Assembly: GCA_963748485.1 (NCBI GenBank) | Contig: CAVVJF010000011.1 | Span: forward strand, 434,001 to 498,000 | DNA length: 64,000 nucleotides | Origin: DASRWT01 sp963748485 | GTDB taxonomy: Bacteria > Methylomirabilota > Methylomirabilia > Rokubacteriales > CSP1-6 | Direction of reading: 5' to 3' | Part shown: positions 53,346 to 61,037 of the stretch, one piece after another | How positions within the stretch are numbered: the first letter of the stretch is position 1 | Layout of the letters: the number at the start of each line of letters is the position of its first letter | Notes under the pieces: model-generated | Databases searched by the model: none | Told to the model about the DNA's origin: nothing | What the model saw: the letters and a program-made list of their open reading frames with translations, nothing else | Translations under genes and position numbers: made by a program

Positions 53346-53978
53346 ATGCGGGAGCTGACGGCACGGCAGCGCGAGGTGCTCGGCTTCATCCGGAGCTTCA
53401 CCGAGCGCCACGGCGCGCCGCCCACGGTGCGGGAGATCGGCGAGCGCTTCGGCTTCACCGCGCGGGCGGCCTTCGACCATCTCCGCGCCCTCGAGCGCAA
53501 GGGTATGCTCCAGCGCCGCGTCACCGACAAGCGCGTGTCCCGCACGCTCGTCCTCGTCCAGCGTCCCGGCGCCAAGCGGTCGTTGTCCACCCGCGACGTG
53601 CCCGTGCTGGGGCGCATCGCCGCCGGCACACCCATCCTCGCCGTGGAGAATCACGAAGGCTCCATCCCGCTCAGCACGGACTGGCTCGAGCGCAAGGGTG
53701 GGGAGGTCTTCGCGCTGCGCGTGCGCGGGGAGAGCATGATCGAGGCGCACATCCTCGACGGAGACCTCGTCCTCGTCCGGCAGCAGGCCTCCGCGCAGCC
53801 CGGCGACATCGTCGCGGCGCTCGTGGACGACGAGGCCACCGTGAAGCGCTTCGCGCGCGACGGCGAGCGCGTCGTGCTCAAGCCCGAGCATCCCACGATG
53901 AAGCCCATCGTGGTCGAGCCCGGGCGCGCGGACTTTCGCATACTCGGCAAGGTGCAGGGCGTTCTGCGGGGATTCTAG
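53346..53978 (+). CDS. lexA: LexA repressor
   Basis: A 210-residue LexA. The N-terminal winged helix (LTARQREVLGFIRSF, PTVREIGERFGF) binds operators; the Ala-Gly cleavage site is A93-G94 and the Ser-Lys pair is S130 and K167. RecA-activated autocleavage induces SOS genes. ATG at 53346. A strong ribosome site follows the stop for the next gene, 11 nt away, so lexA and the small membrane protein form an operon. Confidence 0.95.
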   Translation: MRELTARQREVLGFIRSFTERHGAPPTVREIGERFGFTARAAFDHLRALERKGMLQRRVTDKRVSRTLVLVQRPGAKRSLSTRDVPVLGRIAAGTPILAVENHEGSIPLSTDWLERKGGEVFALRVRGESMIEAHILDGDLVLVRQQASAQPGDIVAALVDDEATVKRFARDGERVVLKPEHPTMKPIVVEPGRADFRILGKVQGVLRGF

Positions 53979-53988
53979 GAGGTGAAGC

Positions 53989-54246
53989 ATGCGGACCCAG
54001 ACGATTCGCGGCACTCAGCATCGCAAGCTCCGCCGCGCTCCCCATGCGGGGGCGGCGCCCGGCTGGCCGCCCCGGCGACTCTACGCGGGGCGCCGCAACG
54101 CGCTCGCGCTGGCGCGCGCGGCGGCGCCGGCGCGCCCCGCGCGGCCGGCGGCCCCGCGCAGCCGGCTCGAGCCCTGGCTGGGCGGCGCGGCCATGGTGGC
54201 GAGCGCGGCCAGCTGGTGCCTGCTGCTCGCGCTGCTCGCCGGCTGA
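53989..54246 (+). CDS. Small basic tail-anchored membrane protein in lexA operon
   Basis: An 85-residue protein. The first 60 residues are basic (Arg, His, Lys) and Ala/Pro-rich; a single hydrophobic segment ends it (about 64-84, LGGAAMVASAASWCLLLALL). A perfect-looking Shine-Dalgarno AGGAGGTGA lies 2-10 nt before the ATG, and the gene follows lexA by 11 nt. Its size and membrane topology recall SOS cell-division inhibitors such as YneA or SidA by type only, without sequence similarity. I infer an SOS-regulated role. Confidence 0.7.
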   Translation: MRTQTIRGTQHRKLRRAPHAGAAPGWPPRRLYAGRRNALALARAAAPARPARPAAPRSRLEPWLGGAAMVASAASWCLLLALLAG

Positions 54247-54259
54247 GCCGCCGCGCGCC

Positions 54260-54380
54260 TCAGCCCGCCCGCTTCTCCCAGGGCTTGACCGCACCCGCCG
54301 CCTTGTAGGGCCGGTCGCTCGCGGTGAGGGCGTCGAAGATGTCGCGACCCAGCCGGCGGGTTGCCGGCTCGACGAGGCCC
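54260..54380 (-). pseudogene. Fragment of an HD-GYP-type phosphodiesterase
   Basis: The minus frame that ends at the TGA complementary to 54260-54262 reads ..GRDIFDALTASDRPYKAAG, matching the conserved end of HD and HD-GYP domains (..VFDALTxxRPYK). About 37 codons precede it before an in-frame TAG, and there is no start codon. It is a relic C-terminus, not a gene. This leaves a 151-nt stretch between the small membrane gene and the ATPase otherwise without a gene. Confidence 0.5.
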
Positions 54381-54397
54381 CGCTACAATCCGACGTC

Positions 54398-55294
54398 ATG
54401 ACCACTCCCGAAAAATCGAGGGTTTCGACGGGCATCGCGCGTCTGGACGGGATGCTGGGCGGAGGTCTCCTTCCCGGCACGCTTGCGGTCGTGTACGGGG
54501 CCACCGGCATCGGCAAGACGCACCTGGGACTGACCTTCGCGAGCCACGGCCAGGTGGCCGACGGTCGGCGCGGCATCGTCTTCGACATGAACGCCCGCGG
54601 AGACTCCCAGCAGCACCACACCTACGCCGAGCGGCTGTTCGGCTGGCCCCTCCGCCGCTGGACCCACACCGTGACGCCCATGGCGGCGCCGTTTCCCCCC
54701 GCGGGCGAGATGGACGCGTACTACTGCGACGCGTTTCCCTGGGTGGGTAAGCTGCGCGACTATCAGCTGCCGACGACGGACGGCTTCGAGTTCGACTGGA
54801 ACTGGAAGGCCGCCTTCAACCACGCGCTGTACACCGTGCGCCCGTTCGTGTACTTCCAGCTGGGCGCGGGCACGCGGCGCATCGTGGTGGACGGGGTCGA
54901 GCCGATGGACGTGCCCGCAGACTACATCCAGCCGTACATCTTCGACGAGCTCTACCGGAAGACCATCCACCGGGACGCGGAGACGCTCGGCATGGAGATC
55001 TGCCTGCCCGTGTGGCAGCACCGCGCGTACATCGACGCGCACCTGTACGACCACGCCGCGGTGACCACGCTGCTCCTCGTGACGACCGAGGAGACCCAGC
55101 TCGAGCATCTGCTCGCCCGGAAGGTCGCCACCGGCGACATCGGCGCCGTCGCCAACACCATCATCGTGATGGGCAGCGAGCGCGTGGGGCAGCGCCTCGC
55201 ACGCTACCTCGCGGTGGTGAAGCACCGGGGGAGCGCGATGAGCGACGAGTTCGCCGAGTACCGAATCACCGGAGACGGGCTCGGGTTCGTGTAG
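54398..55294 (+). CDS. RecA-superfamily (KaiC/RAD55-like) ATPase
   Basis: A 298-residue protein with Walker A GATGIGKTH (residues 34-42), a Walker B-like RRIVVDGVE (about 167-175) and a late GSERVGQRLARYLAVVKHRGS. It is a RecA-fold ATPase of the KaiC-like group, without a recognisable regulatory domain. Neighbouring lexA and the following AlkZ-like gene suggest, by context only, a DNA-damage or regulatory role. Confidence 0.85.
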   Translation: MTTPEKSRVSTGIARLDGMLGGGLLPGTLAVVYGATGIGKTHLGLTFASHGQVADGRRGIVFDMNARGDSQQHHTYAERLFGWPLRRWTHTVTPMAAPFPPAGEMDAYYCDAFPWVGKLRDYQLPTTDGFEFDWNWKAAFNHALYTVRPFVYFQLGAGTRRIVVDGVEPMDVPADYIQPYIFDELYRKTIHRDAETLGMEICLPVWQHRAYIDAHLYDHAAVTTLLLVTTEETQLEHLLARKVATGDIGAVANTIIVMGSERVGQRLARYLAVVKHRGSAMSDEFAEYRITGDGLGFV

Positions 55295-55298
55295 AGGC

Positions 55299-56144
55299 GT
55301 GACCGGCCCCACGCTCGAGCGTCAGCGCCGCTTCCGCTTCCGCCAGGAGACGGCGCGGCGGGTCCGCTCCCCGCGCTCGGCCCGAGCCTTCGTGGAGGAC
55401 GTGGGGCTCTGCTCCACCTTCTACCGGTTCCCGGAGGGGCTCGCCTGCCTGTGGGAGGCGGTGGTGGGGCGCGAGAAGCCGCGATGGCCGCGGCGCTCCC
55501 ACCACGACGCCTGGATCGGCCTCACGTGGGAGCTGAAGGACACGCTGCCCGCCCGGCGCGACGTCTACTACGGCAAGGTCCTCAAGGGGCGCCCCGTTCT
55601 CGTCGCGCTCGATCTCTTTCCCGCCTTCTATGCCTTAGTGCGGGGCCGCCAGCGGGCGCGTGACTATCGCCACGAATACGCGGAGGGCCGGCTGTCGCTG
55701 CCCGCCCGCCGGATCATGGACGCGCTCATGCGCGAGGCGCCGCAGTACACGCGGGGGATACGCGCGGAGTGCTTCATGCTCGAGCCGGGGAAGACCCGCG
55801 AGTTCGAGCGGGCGATGGCCGAGCTCCAGCGGGGGCTCTGGGTGGTCAAGACCGAGGAGCGCTACGAGCCCAGCTTCTCGTACCGATGGGACCTGGTGGA
55901 GCATTGGCTCCCCGAGGCGGCGGCGGAGGGGCGGCGGCTGGCGCGGGCGGCGGCCCTGGGGCGGGTGCTCGATCGGTACCTGGGGGGCGCCCGTTACTCC
56001 ACTCCGCGGCGGCTGGCGCGACTCTTCGGCGTGCCCACCGCCGAGGTCGAGGCCGCGCTCGCCGGGCTGGCCCGGGTGGGCGCGGTGCGCCCCGACGAGA
56101 CGGTGGCAGGCTGGCCGGGCCGCTGGGTGCTGAGCGCTCGGTGA
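55299..56144 (+). CDS. AlkZ-related winged-helix protein
   Basis: A 281-residue protein resembling the HTH_42/AlkZ (YcaQ) family, a winged-helix DNA glycosylase fold. Aromatic and basic runs (FRFRQETARRVRSPRSARAFV, YYGKVLKGRPVLVAL, STPRRLARLFGVPTAEV) support it. Whether it keeps glycosylase activity is not readable. GTG start at 55299, 4 nt after the ATPase stop, and a GTGA overlap with the next gene. Confidence 0.65.
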   Translation: MTGPTLERQRRFRFRQETARRVRSPRSARAFVEDVGLCSTFYRFPEGLACLWEAVVGREKPRWPRRSHHDAWIGLTWELKDTLPARRDVYYGKVLKGRPVLVALDLFPAFYALVRGRQRARDYRHEYAEGRLSLPARRIMDALMREAPQYTRGIRAECFMLEPGKTREFERAMAELQRGLWVVKTEERYEPSFSYRWDLVEHWLPEAAAEGRRLARAAALGRVLDRYLGGARYSTPRRLARLFGVPTAEVEAALAGLARVGAVRPDETVAGWPGRWVLSAR

Positions 56145-57592
56145 GCGCGTCGCTGGACCTCCAGCGGTTTGCCCCCGAGGCGCGCGCGGCCATCGCCGCG
56201 CTCGCCGCCGAGGACCGCGCGCCGGCGTGGCTGGTGGGCGGTGCCGTGCGCGACGCCGTCGCCGGCGGCCTGCCGCGGGAGCTGGATCTGGCGGTCCCGG
56301 CGGGCGCCCTCGTCATCGGCCGTGCCCTCGCCGCGCGCCTCGGCGCCGCCTTCGTCGTCCTCGACGAGCGTCGCGGGGTCTGCCGGCTGGTGGGGACCCT
56401 CGCGCTGGACATCGCGGACTTCCGCGCTTCGACCATCGAAGCCGATCTGGCCGCCCGCGATTTCACCGTCAACGCCATGGCGGTCTCCGTGGCCGCGCTC
56501 GCGGCGGGCGGCCCTGCGCCCATCATCGACCCCACGGGCGGGATGGCGGATCTCGCGGCCGGTCACGTGCGCCTCTGCGCGCCGGATGCGCTCGCCGCCG
56601 ATCCCGTACGAGTGCTGCGCGCGGCGCGGCTGGCGCTGCGGCCGGGCTGGCGCCTCGACGGAGCCATTGTGCCCGCCGCGCGCGCGGCGGCCCCCGGACT
56701 CGCCGCTGTCGCCGCCGAGCGGGTGCGCGACGAGATGATCCGCATCCTCGACGGGGAGGAGACGGGCCGCGGCCTCCGCCTCCTCGACGAGATGGCGGCG
56801 CTGGAGACGCTGCTGCCGGAAGCCGGGCCGATGCGGCGCACCCCGCAGCCGCTCCCGCACCACTTCGACGTCTGGGAGCACTCGCTGCGCGCGGTGGAGG
56901 CCGCCGACCGGCTGCTCGTCACCGCCTCCGAGATTGCCCCGTGGGGAGAGGAGGCGCGCCTCGACGAGGACCTGGGCGATGGCCTCACGCGGCGTGCCGG
57001 CGTGAAGCTGGGCGCGCTCCTGCACGACGTGGCCAAGCCCGAGACGCGCGCGGAGGTGGAAGGCCGGGTGCGGTTCATCGGCCACGACGTGAAGGGCGCC
57101 GAGCGCGCCGCCGTCATCGCCGAGCGCTGGCGGCTGTCCCGTCGGGCCGCCGCGGTGGTGGAGCGTCTCGTGCGACATCACCTGCGACCCATGCATCTCG
57201 CCCAGTCGGGTCCCGTCACCCGCCGCGCGCGCCACCGCTTCTTTCGCGACCTTGGCGACGACGCGGGCGCGCTGCTCCTCCTCGCCCTCGCCGACGCCGC
57301 CGCTCTGCAGGGGGACGATCCCCTGGAGGTCTGGGCGGGCGAGGGTGGGCGCGTGCTGCGCGAGCTGATGGCGGGCGCCGCCGACGAGCGGGCCCTCGCG
57401 GCGGCGCCCCCGCTCGTCACCGGCGAGGACGTCATGGCCGCCTTCGCGCTCCCGCCGGGCCCCGAGGTCGGCCATCTCCTCGCCCGCGCGCGCGAGGCGC
57501 AGGCCCTGGGGCAGGTGGCCACGCGGGAGGAGGCGCTCGCCCTGCTGGCGCGCCCGGAGGCGCGGCTTGACACCCCCGGGGACCGCTCCTAA
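56141..57592 (+). CDS. CCA-adding-like nucleotidyltransferase with HD domain
   Basis: A 483-residue protein of the class II tRNA nucleotidyltransferase/poly(A) polymerase family. The head domain has WLVGGAVRDAVAG and ELDLAVP (catalytic acidic pair, with Glu in the first place) and RDFTVNAMAV; a C-terminal HD domain follows (LGALLHDVAKPETR). It adds CCA to tRNA or is a homologue of that enzyme. GTG start overlaps the AlkZ-like stop. Confidence 0.88.
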   Translation: MSASLDLQRFAPEARAAIAALAAEDRAPAWLVGGAVRDAVAGGLPRELDLAVPAGALVIGRALAARLGAAFVVLDERRGVCRLVGTLALDIADFRASTIEADLAARDFTVNAMAVSVAALAAGGPAPIIDPTGGMADLAAGHVRLCAPDALAADPVRVLRAARLALRPGWRLDGAIVPAARAAAPGLAAVAAERVRDEMIRILDGEETGRGLRLLDEMAALETLLPEAGPMRRTPQPLPHHFDVWEHSLRAVEAADRLLVTASEIAPWGEEARLDEDLGDGLTRRAGVKLGALLHDVAKPETRAEVEGRVRFIGHDVKGAERAAVIAERWRLSRRAAAVVERLVRHHLRPMHLAQSGPVTRRARHRFFRDLGDDAGALLLLALADAAALQGDDPLEVWAGEGGRVLRELMAGAADERALAAAPPLVTGEDVMAAFALPPGPEVGHLLARAREAQALGQVATREEALALLARPEARLDTPGDRS

Positions 57593-57595
57593 AGT
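57567..57595 (+). promoter_or_regulatory. Promoter of first substrate-binding protein
   Basis: TTGACA at 57567-57572 and TAAAGT at 57590-57595 are 17 nt apart. The element lies inside the last codons of the CCA-like gene; a leader follows to the ATG at 57657 and contains a perfect 18-bp palindrome (57611-57628, GCCGCGCTCGAGCGCGGC). Confidence 0.6.
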
Positions 57596-57656
57596 AGCGC
57601 CACGTTTTCGGCCGCGCTCGAGCGCGGCGGCCCCGCCACCCTCAAGGAGGAGCCCC

Positions 57657-59198
57657 ATGCGCGCGCTCGCCGTCCTCGCTCTCCTCGCCCTCGCGCTCGC
57701 CGCCCCGGCAGCCGCCGCGCCCCCCGGCGCGGTCGTCGTCGCGCAGGGCGTGGATCCCACCACGCTCGATCCCATGAACCATCAGGAGACGCCGGCGGGC
57801 AACGTCGCCGCGAACCTCTTCGACACCCTGCTCGAGCGCGACGGGAACCTCGTCGTGCAGCCGACGCTGGCCGCCGCGCTGCCGCGGCTGGTGGCGCCCA
57901 CGGTGTGGGAGTTCAAGCTGCGCCCGGGCGTGAAGTTCCACAACGGGGAGCCCGTCGACGCGGAGGCGGTCAAGTTCAGCCTCGAGCGCCTCGTGGATCC
58001 CAAGCTGAAGCTGCGCGGCGCCACGCCCTTCGCGCCCATCAGCCATGTCGACGTGGTGGACCCGCTCACCGTGCGCATCCACACCAAGACGCCGTGGCCC
58101 ATCCTGGACACCCTCATGACGGGCGTGGCCATTCTGCCCCCGAAGTACTACCGCGAGAAGGAGCTCACCCATGTCGCGCGCAATCCGGTGGGGTCGGGGC
58201 CGTTCAAGTTCGTGCGGTGGGTGAAGGACGAGCGCATCGAGCTGGAGGCCAACGAGAGCTACTGGCGGGGCGCCCCGCGGATCAAGCGGCTGATCTTCAA
58301 GCCCATACCCGACGACGCCGTGCGCGTGGCCGCGCTCCAGAACGGCGAGGTCGACGTGGCGGTGAACATTCCTCCGCACCTCGCCAACATCATCGCCAAC
58401 CACCCGCGTCTCTTCCTCTCCACCGCGCCCAGCGTGCGCACCATCCAGCTCATGTACTACACGCATCAGTTCGACGCCCAGCACAAGCTGGTGGGCCCCT
58501 ATCCGGGCCCGGTGGCGGATCGTCGCGTCCGCCTGGCCATGAATCACGCCGTGGACGTCGACGAGGTGATCCGCACGGTGCTGGACGGCAAGGGACTGCG
58601 CGTCGCCACCATGCTCACCGAGAGGCACTTCGGCTTCGATCCCAAGCTCGCGCCCATCAAGCACGATCCCGCCCGCGCGCGGCAGCTGCTCGCGGAAGCC
58701 GGCTACCCGGGCGGGGTGGACATGGTCCTCAATGCGCCCCACGGCCGCTACGTCCGCGACAAGGAAGTCGCTGAGGCCATCACCGGCCAGCTCACCAAGG
58801 CGGGAATTCGGACCACCCTGCGCATCCACGAGTGGGGGAACTACCTGAACAACATGGCCTACGTGCACAAGGCGGGACCGATCTGGCTCATCGGGTGGGG
58901 GACCTCCGCCTACGACGCCGAGACCGTCTACGTCCCGCTGTTCCGCTCGGGGAAGCTCTTCGCCAACTACCACAACGCCGACTTCGACGGGATGGTGGAT
59001 CAGGCCCAGGCCATCATGGACCCGAAGCGGCGCCTGGAGCTCTACCACCGCGTCAACCGCCTCTGGATCGACGACGCGGCGGCGATGCCGCTTTACCAGC
59101 AGGTGGACCTCTACGGGGCGACCCGGCGCATGGCCTGGAAAGCCCGCGGCGACGAGCAGATCAAGGGCTTCGACATGGCGATCCGGGAGGGGAAGTGA
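57657..59198 (+). CDS. ABC substrate-binding protein, family 5 (peptide/nickel type)
   Basis: A 513-residue SBP_bac_5 protein with a signal peptide (1-20, AAPAAA). The family pattern GVDPTTLDPMNHQETPAG at the start, VWEFKLRPGVKFHNGEPVDAEAVKFSLER and later WRGAPRIKRLIFKPIPDDAVRVAALQNGEVD are typical. It binds a peptide, nickel or similar ligand in the periplasm. A paralogue follows directly, and no permease or ATPase gene is in this window. Confidence 0.92.
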   Translation: MRALAVLALLALALAAPAAAAPPGAVVVAQGVDPTTLDPMNHQETPAGNVAANLFDTLLERDGNLVVQPTLAAALPRLVAPTVWEFKLRPGVKFHNGEPVDAEAVKFSLERLVDPKLKLRGATPFAPISHVDVVDPLTVRIHTKTPWPILDTLMTGVAILPPKYYREKELTHVARNPVGSGPFKFVRWVKDERIELEANESYWRGAPRIKRLIFKPIPDDAVRVAALQNGEVDVAVNIPPHLANIIANHPRLFLSTAPSVRTIQLMYYTHQFDAQHKLVGPYPGPVADRRVRLAMNHAVDVDEVIRTVLDGKGLRVATMLTERHFGFDPKLAPIKHDPARARQLLAEAGYPGGVDMVLNAPHGRYVRDKEVAEAITGQLTKAGIRTTLRIHEWGNYLNNMAYVHKAGPIWLIGWGTSAYDAETVYVPLFRSGKLFANYHNADFDGMVDQAQAIMDPKRRLELYHRVNRLWIDDAAAMPLYQQVDLYGATRRMAWKARGDEQIKGFDMAIREGK

Positions 59199-59212
59199 GG
59201 CGGGCCGTTCCC

Positions 59213-59241
59213 TTGACAGCACTCCGGTAGGTCTTTACAGT
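59213..59241 (+). promoter_or_regulatory. Promoter of second substrate-binding protein
   Basis: TTGACA at 59213-59218 and TACAGT at 59236-59241 are 17 nt apart, 45 nt before the ATG. It shares the layout of the first paralogue's promoter. Confidence 0.55.
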
Positions 59242-59285
59242 CGAGTGCGTTTTCTCATCTCATACCGGATCGTGAGGAGGGTTTG

Positions 59286-60821
59286 ATGGACTGGACGCGA
59301 TTGCTCGTCACCCTCGTGCTCGCGGCGACCACGCCCGCGGTCACGCTCGCCGCCTCGGAAGGCAAGGTCGTGATCGCCCAGGGCGTCGACCCGACGACCC
59401 TCGACACCATGAACCAGCAGGAGACGCCCGCGTCGGTGGTGGCGACGCACATCTTCGATACCCTCGTGGAGCGCGATGGGAGTCTCACGATCGTGCCGGC
59501 GCTCGCCGCCGAGCTCCCGAAGCTCGTCGCCCCCACCACGTGGGAGGTGAAGCTCCGCAAGGGCGTGAAGTTCCACAACGGCGAGGAGTTCAACGCCGAG
59601 TCCGTGAAGTTCAGCCTCGAGCGGGTGAAGTCGGGCATGCGCTCCAGCTCGAACTTCCGCCCCATCGACAAGGTGGACATCGTCGATCCCTACACCGTGC
59701 GCGTGCAGACCACCAAGCCGTGGCCGACGTTCACGACGGTCATGACGTTCCGCCAGGCCTCGATGTATCCGCCCAAGGCGTACGCGGGCAAGGACTCGGC
59801 CTTCATCTCGAAGTCGCCCATCGGGACCGGCCCCTACAAGCTCGTGAAGTGGGACAAGGACGAGCAGATCGTGCTCGAAGCCAACGACCAGTACTGGCGC
59901 GGGGCACCCAAGGTCAAGACGGTGGTGTTCCGGCCCATCCCCGACGACGCCGTGCGTGTGGCCGCGCTGCAGAACGGCGAGATCGATGTCGCCGTGAACA
60001 TCCCGCCGCACCTGGCCAACATCATCGCCAACCACCCGAAGCTGTTCCTCTCGACGGCGCCCTCGATCCGCACGCTCCAGCTCATGATCGTGACGCACGA
60101 GTACGACAAGGATCACAAGCTCATCGGCGCGACGAAGTCGCCGGTGGCGGACAAGCGCGTGCGGCACGCGCTCCTCTACGCGGTGGACGCCGACGATATC
60201 ATCAAGAACGTGCTCGACGGCAAGGCCTTCCGCGTCGCCACGATGCTGACGCCGCTGCACTTCGGGTACGACGCGGCGGTGAAGCCGGTGAAGCCGGACC
60301 AGGCCAAGGTGAAGAAGCTCCTCACCGAGGCGGGCTTCCCCAACGGCCTCGAGCTCACGCTCAACAGCCCGCAGGGCCGCTACGTGCGCGACAAGGAAGT
60401 GGCGGAGGCGGTGTCCGGACAGCTGACCAAGGCCGGCATCAAGACGCAGCTCAAGACCCACGAGTTCGTGAGCTTCCTCAACACCATGGTGTACGTCCAC
60501 AAGCCCGGTCCGGTATGGCTCATCGGCTGGGGCACGCCCACCGTCGACGCGGAGACCGTCTACGGCCCGCTCTTCCGCACCGGCAGCAACCTGGGGAACT
60601 ATCACAACGCCGATCTCGACGGCATGGTGGATCAGGCCCAGTCGATGATGGACGAGAAGCGCCGGCTCGAGATCTACCACCGGATCAACAAGCTCTTCGT
60701 GGAAGAGGTCCCTGCCATCCCGCTCTATCAGCAGATGGACCTCTACGGGGCGAGCAAGCGCCTCACCTGGAAGGCGCGGAGCGACGAGCTGATCAAGGCC
60801 TACGACATGTCGCTCAAGTAG
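59286..60821 (+). CDS. ABC substrate-binding protein, family 5, paralogue
   Basis: A 511-residue paralogue of the preceding gene, with the same DPTTLDTMNQQETPAS opening and WRGAPKVKTVVFRPIPDDAVRVAALQNGEIDVAVNIPPH middle. A signal peptide covers about residues 1-22. It differs in charge around the ligand-binding region (many lysines), so it may bind a different ligand. ATG 59286 is preferred (a TTG lies just before). The gene is followed by the tRNA. Confidence 0.92.
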   Translation: MDWTRLLVTLVLAATTPAVTLAASEGKVVIAQGVDPTTLDTMNQQETPASVVATHIFDTLVERDGSLTIVPALAAELPKLVAPTTWEVKLRKGVKFHNGEEFNAESVKFSLERVKSGMRSSSNFRPIDKVDIVDPYTVRVQTTKPWPTFTTVMTFRQASMYPPKAYAGKDSAFISKSPIGTGPYKLVKWDKDEQIVLEANDQYWRGAPKVKTVVFRPIPDDAVRVAALQNGEIDVAVNIPPHLANIIANHPKLFLSTAPSIRTLQLMIVTHEYDKDHKLIGATKSPVADKRVRHALLYAVDADDIIKNVLDGKAFRVATMLTPLHFGYDAAVKPVKPDQAKVKKLLTEAGFPNGLELTLNSPQGRYVRDKEVAEAVSGQLTKAGIKTQLKTHEFVSFLNTMVYVHKPGPVWLIGWGTPTVDAETVYGPLFRTGSNLGNYHNADLDGMVDQAQSMMDEKRRLEIYHRINKLFVEEVPAIPLYQQMDLYGASKRLTWKARSDELIKAYDMSLK

Positions 60822-60854
60822 GCCAAGGCCCGGAGTGTTAGACTAGGGGCAATC

Positions 60855-60929
60855 GCGGCCGTAATTCAGTGGCAGAATGCCAGCTTCCCAAGCTGGACGT
60901 CGCCGGTTCGAATCCGGTCGGCCGCTCCA
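60855..60929 (+). tRNA. tRNA-Gly (CCC), CCA encoded
   Basis: Acceptor stem GCGGCCG (60855-60861) pairs with CGGCCGC (60919-60925); the anticodon loop is TTCCCAA between stems CCAGC and GCTGG, giving anticodon CCC. TTCGAAT is the T loop. The terminal CCA is encoded in the genome at 60927-60929. It is the target edge of the integrated element that follows. Confidence 0.95.
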
Positions 60930-60955
60930 ATTTATCAGGCAGTTGCAGGGACGAG

Positions 60956-61016
60956 GCCCTCGGACAGGGTGCTGCGGTGACCAAAACGGTGACCACGGTG
61001 ACCAAAGTCCGAGGGC
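60956..61016 (+). other. Iterated GGTGACCA sites within inverted repeat beside integrase
   Basis: Three copies of GGTGACCA lie at 60976-60983, 60988-60995 and 60997-61004, spaced 12 and 9 nt apart. They are enclosed by a perfect 10-bp inverted repeat, GCCCTCGGAC (60956-60965) and GTCCGAGGGC (61007-61016), followed by TTTT. It sits between tRNA-Gly and the end of the integrase gene, where arm-type integrase or excisionase sites would lie; it could also terminate the integrase transcript. Confidence 0.55.
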
Positions 61017-61037
61017 TTTTCGCTACCGGAAGGTGTC

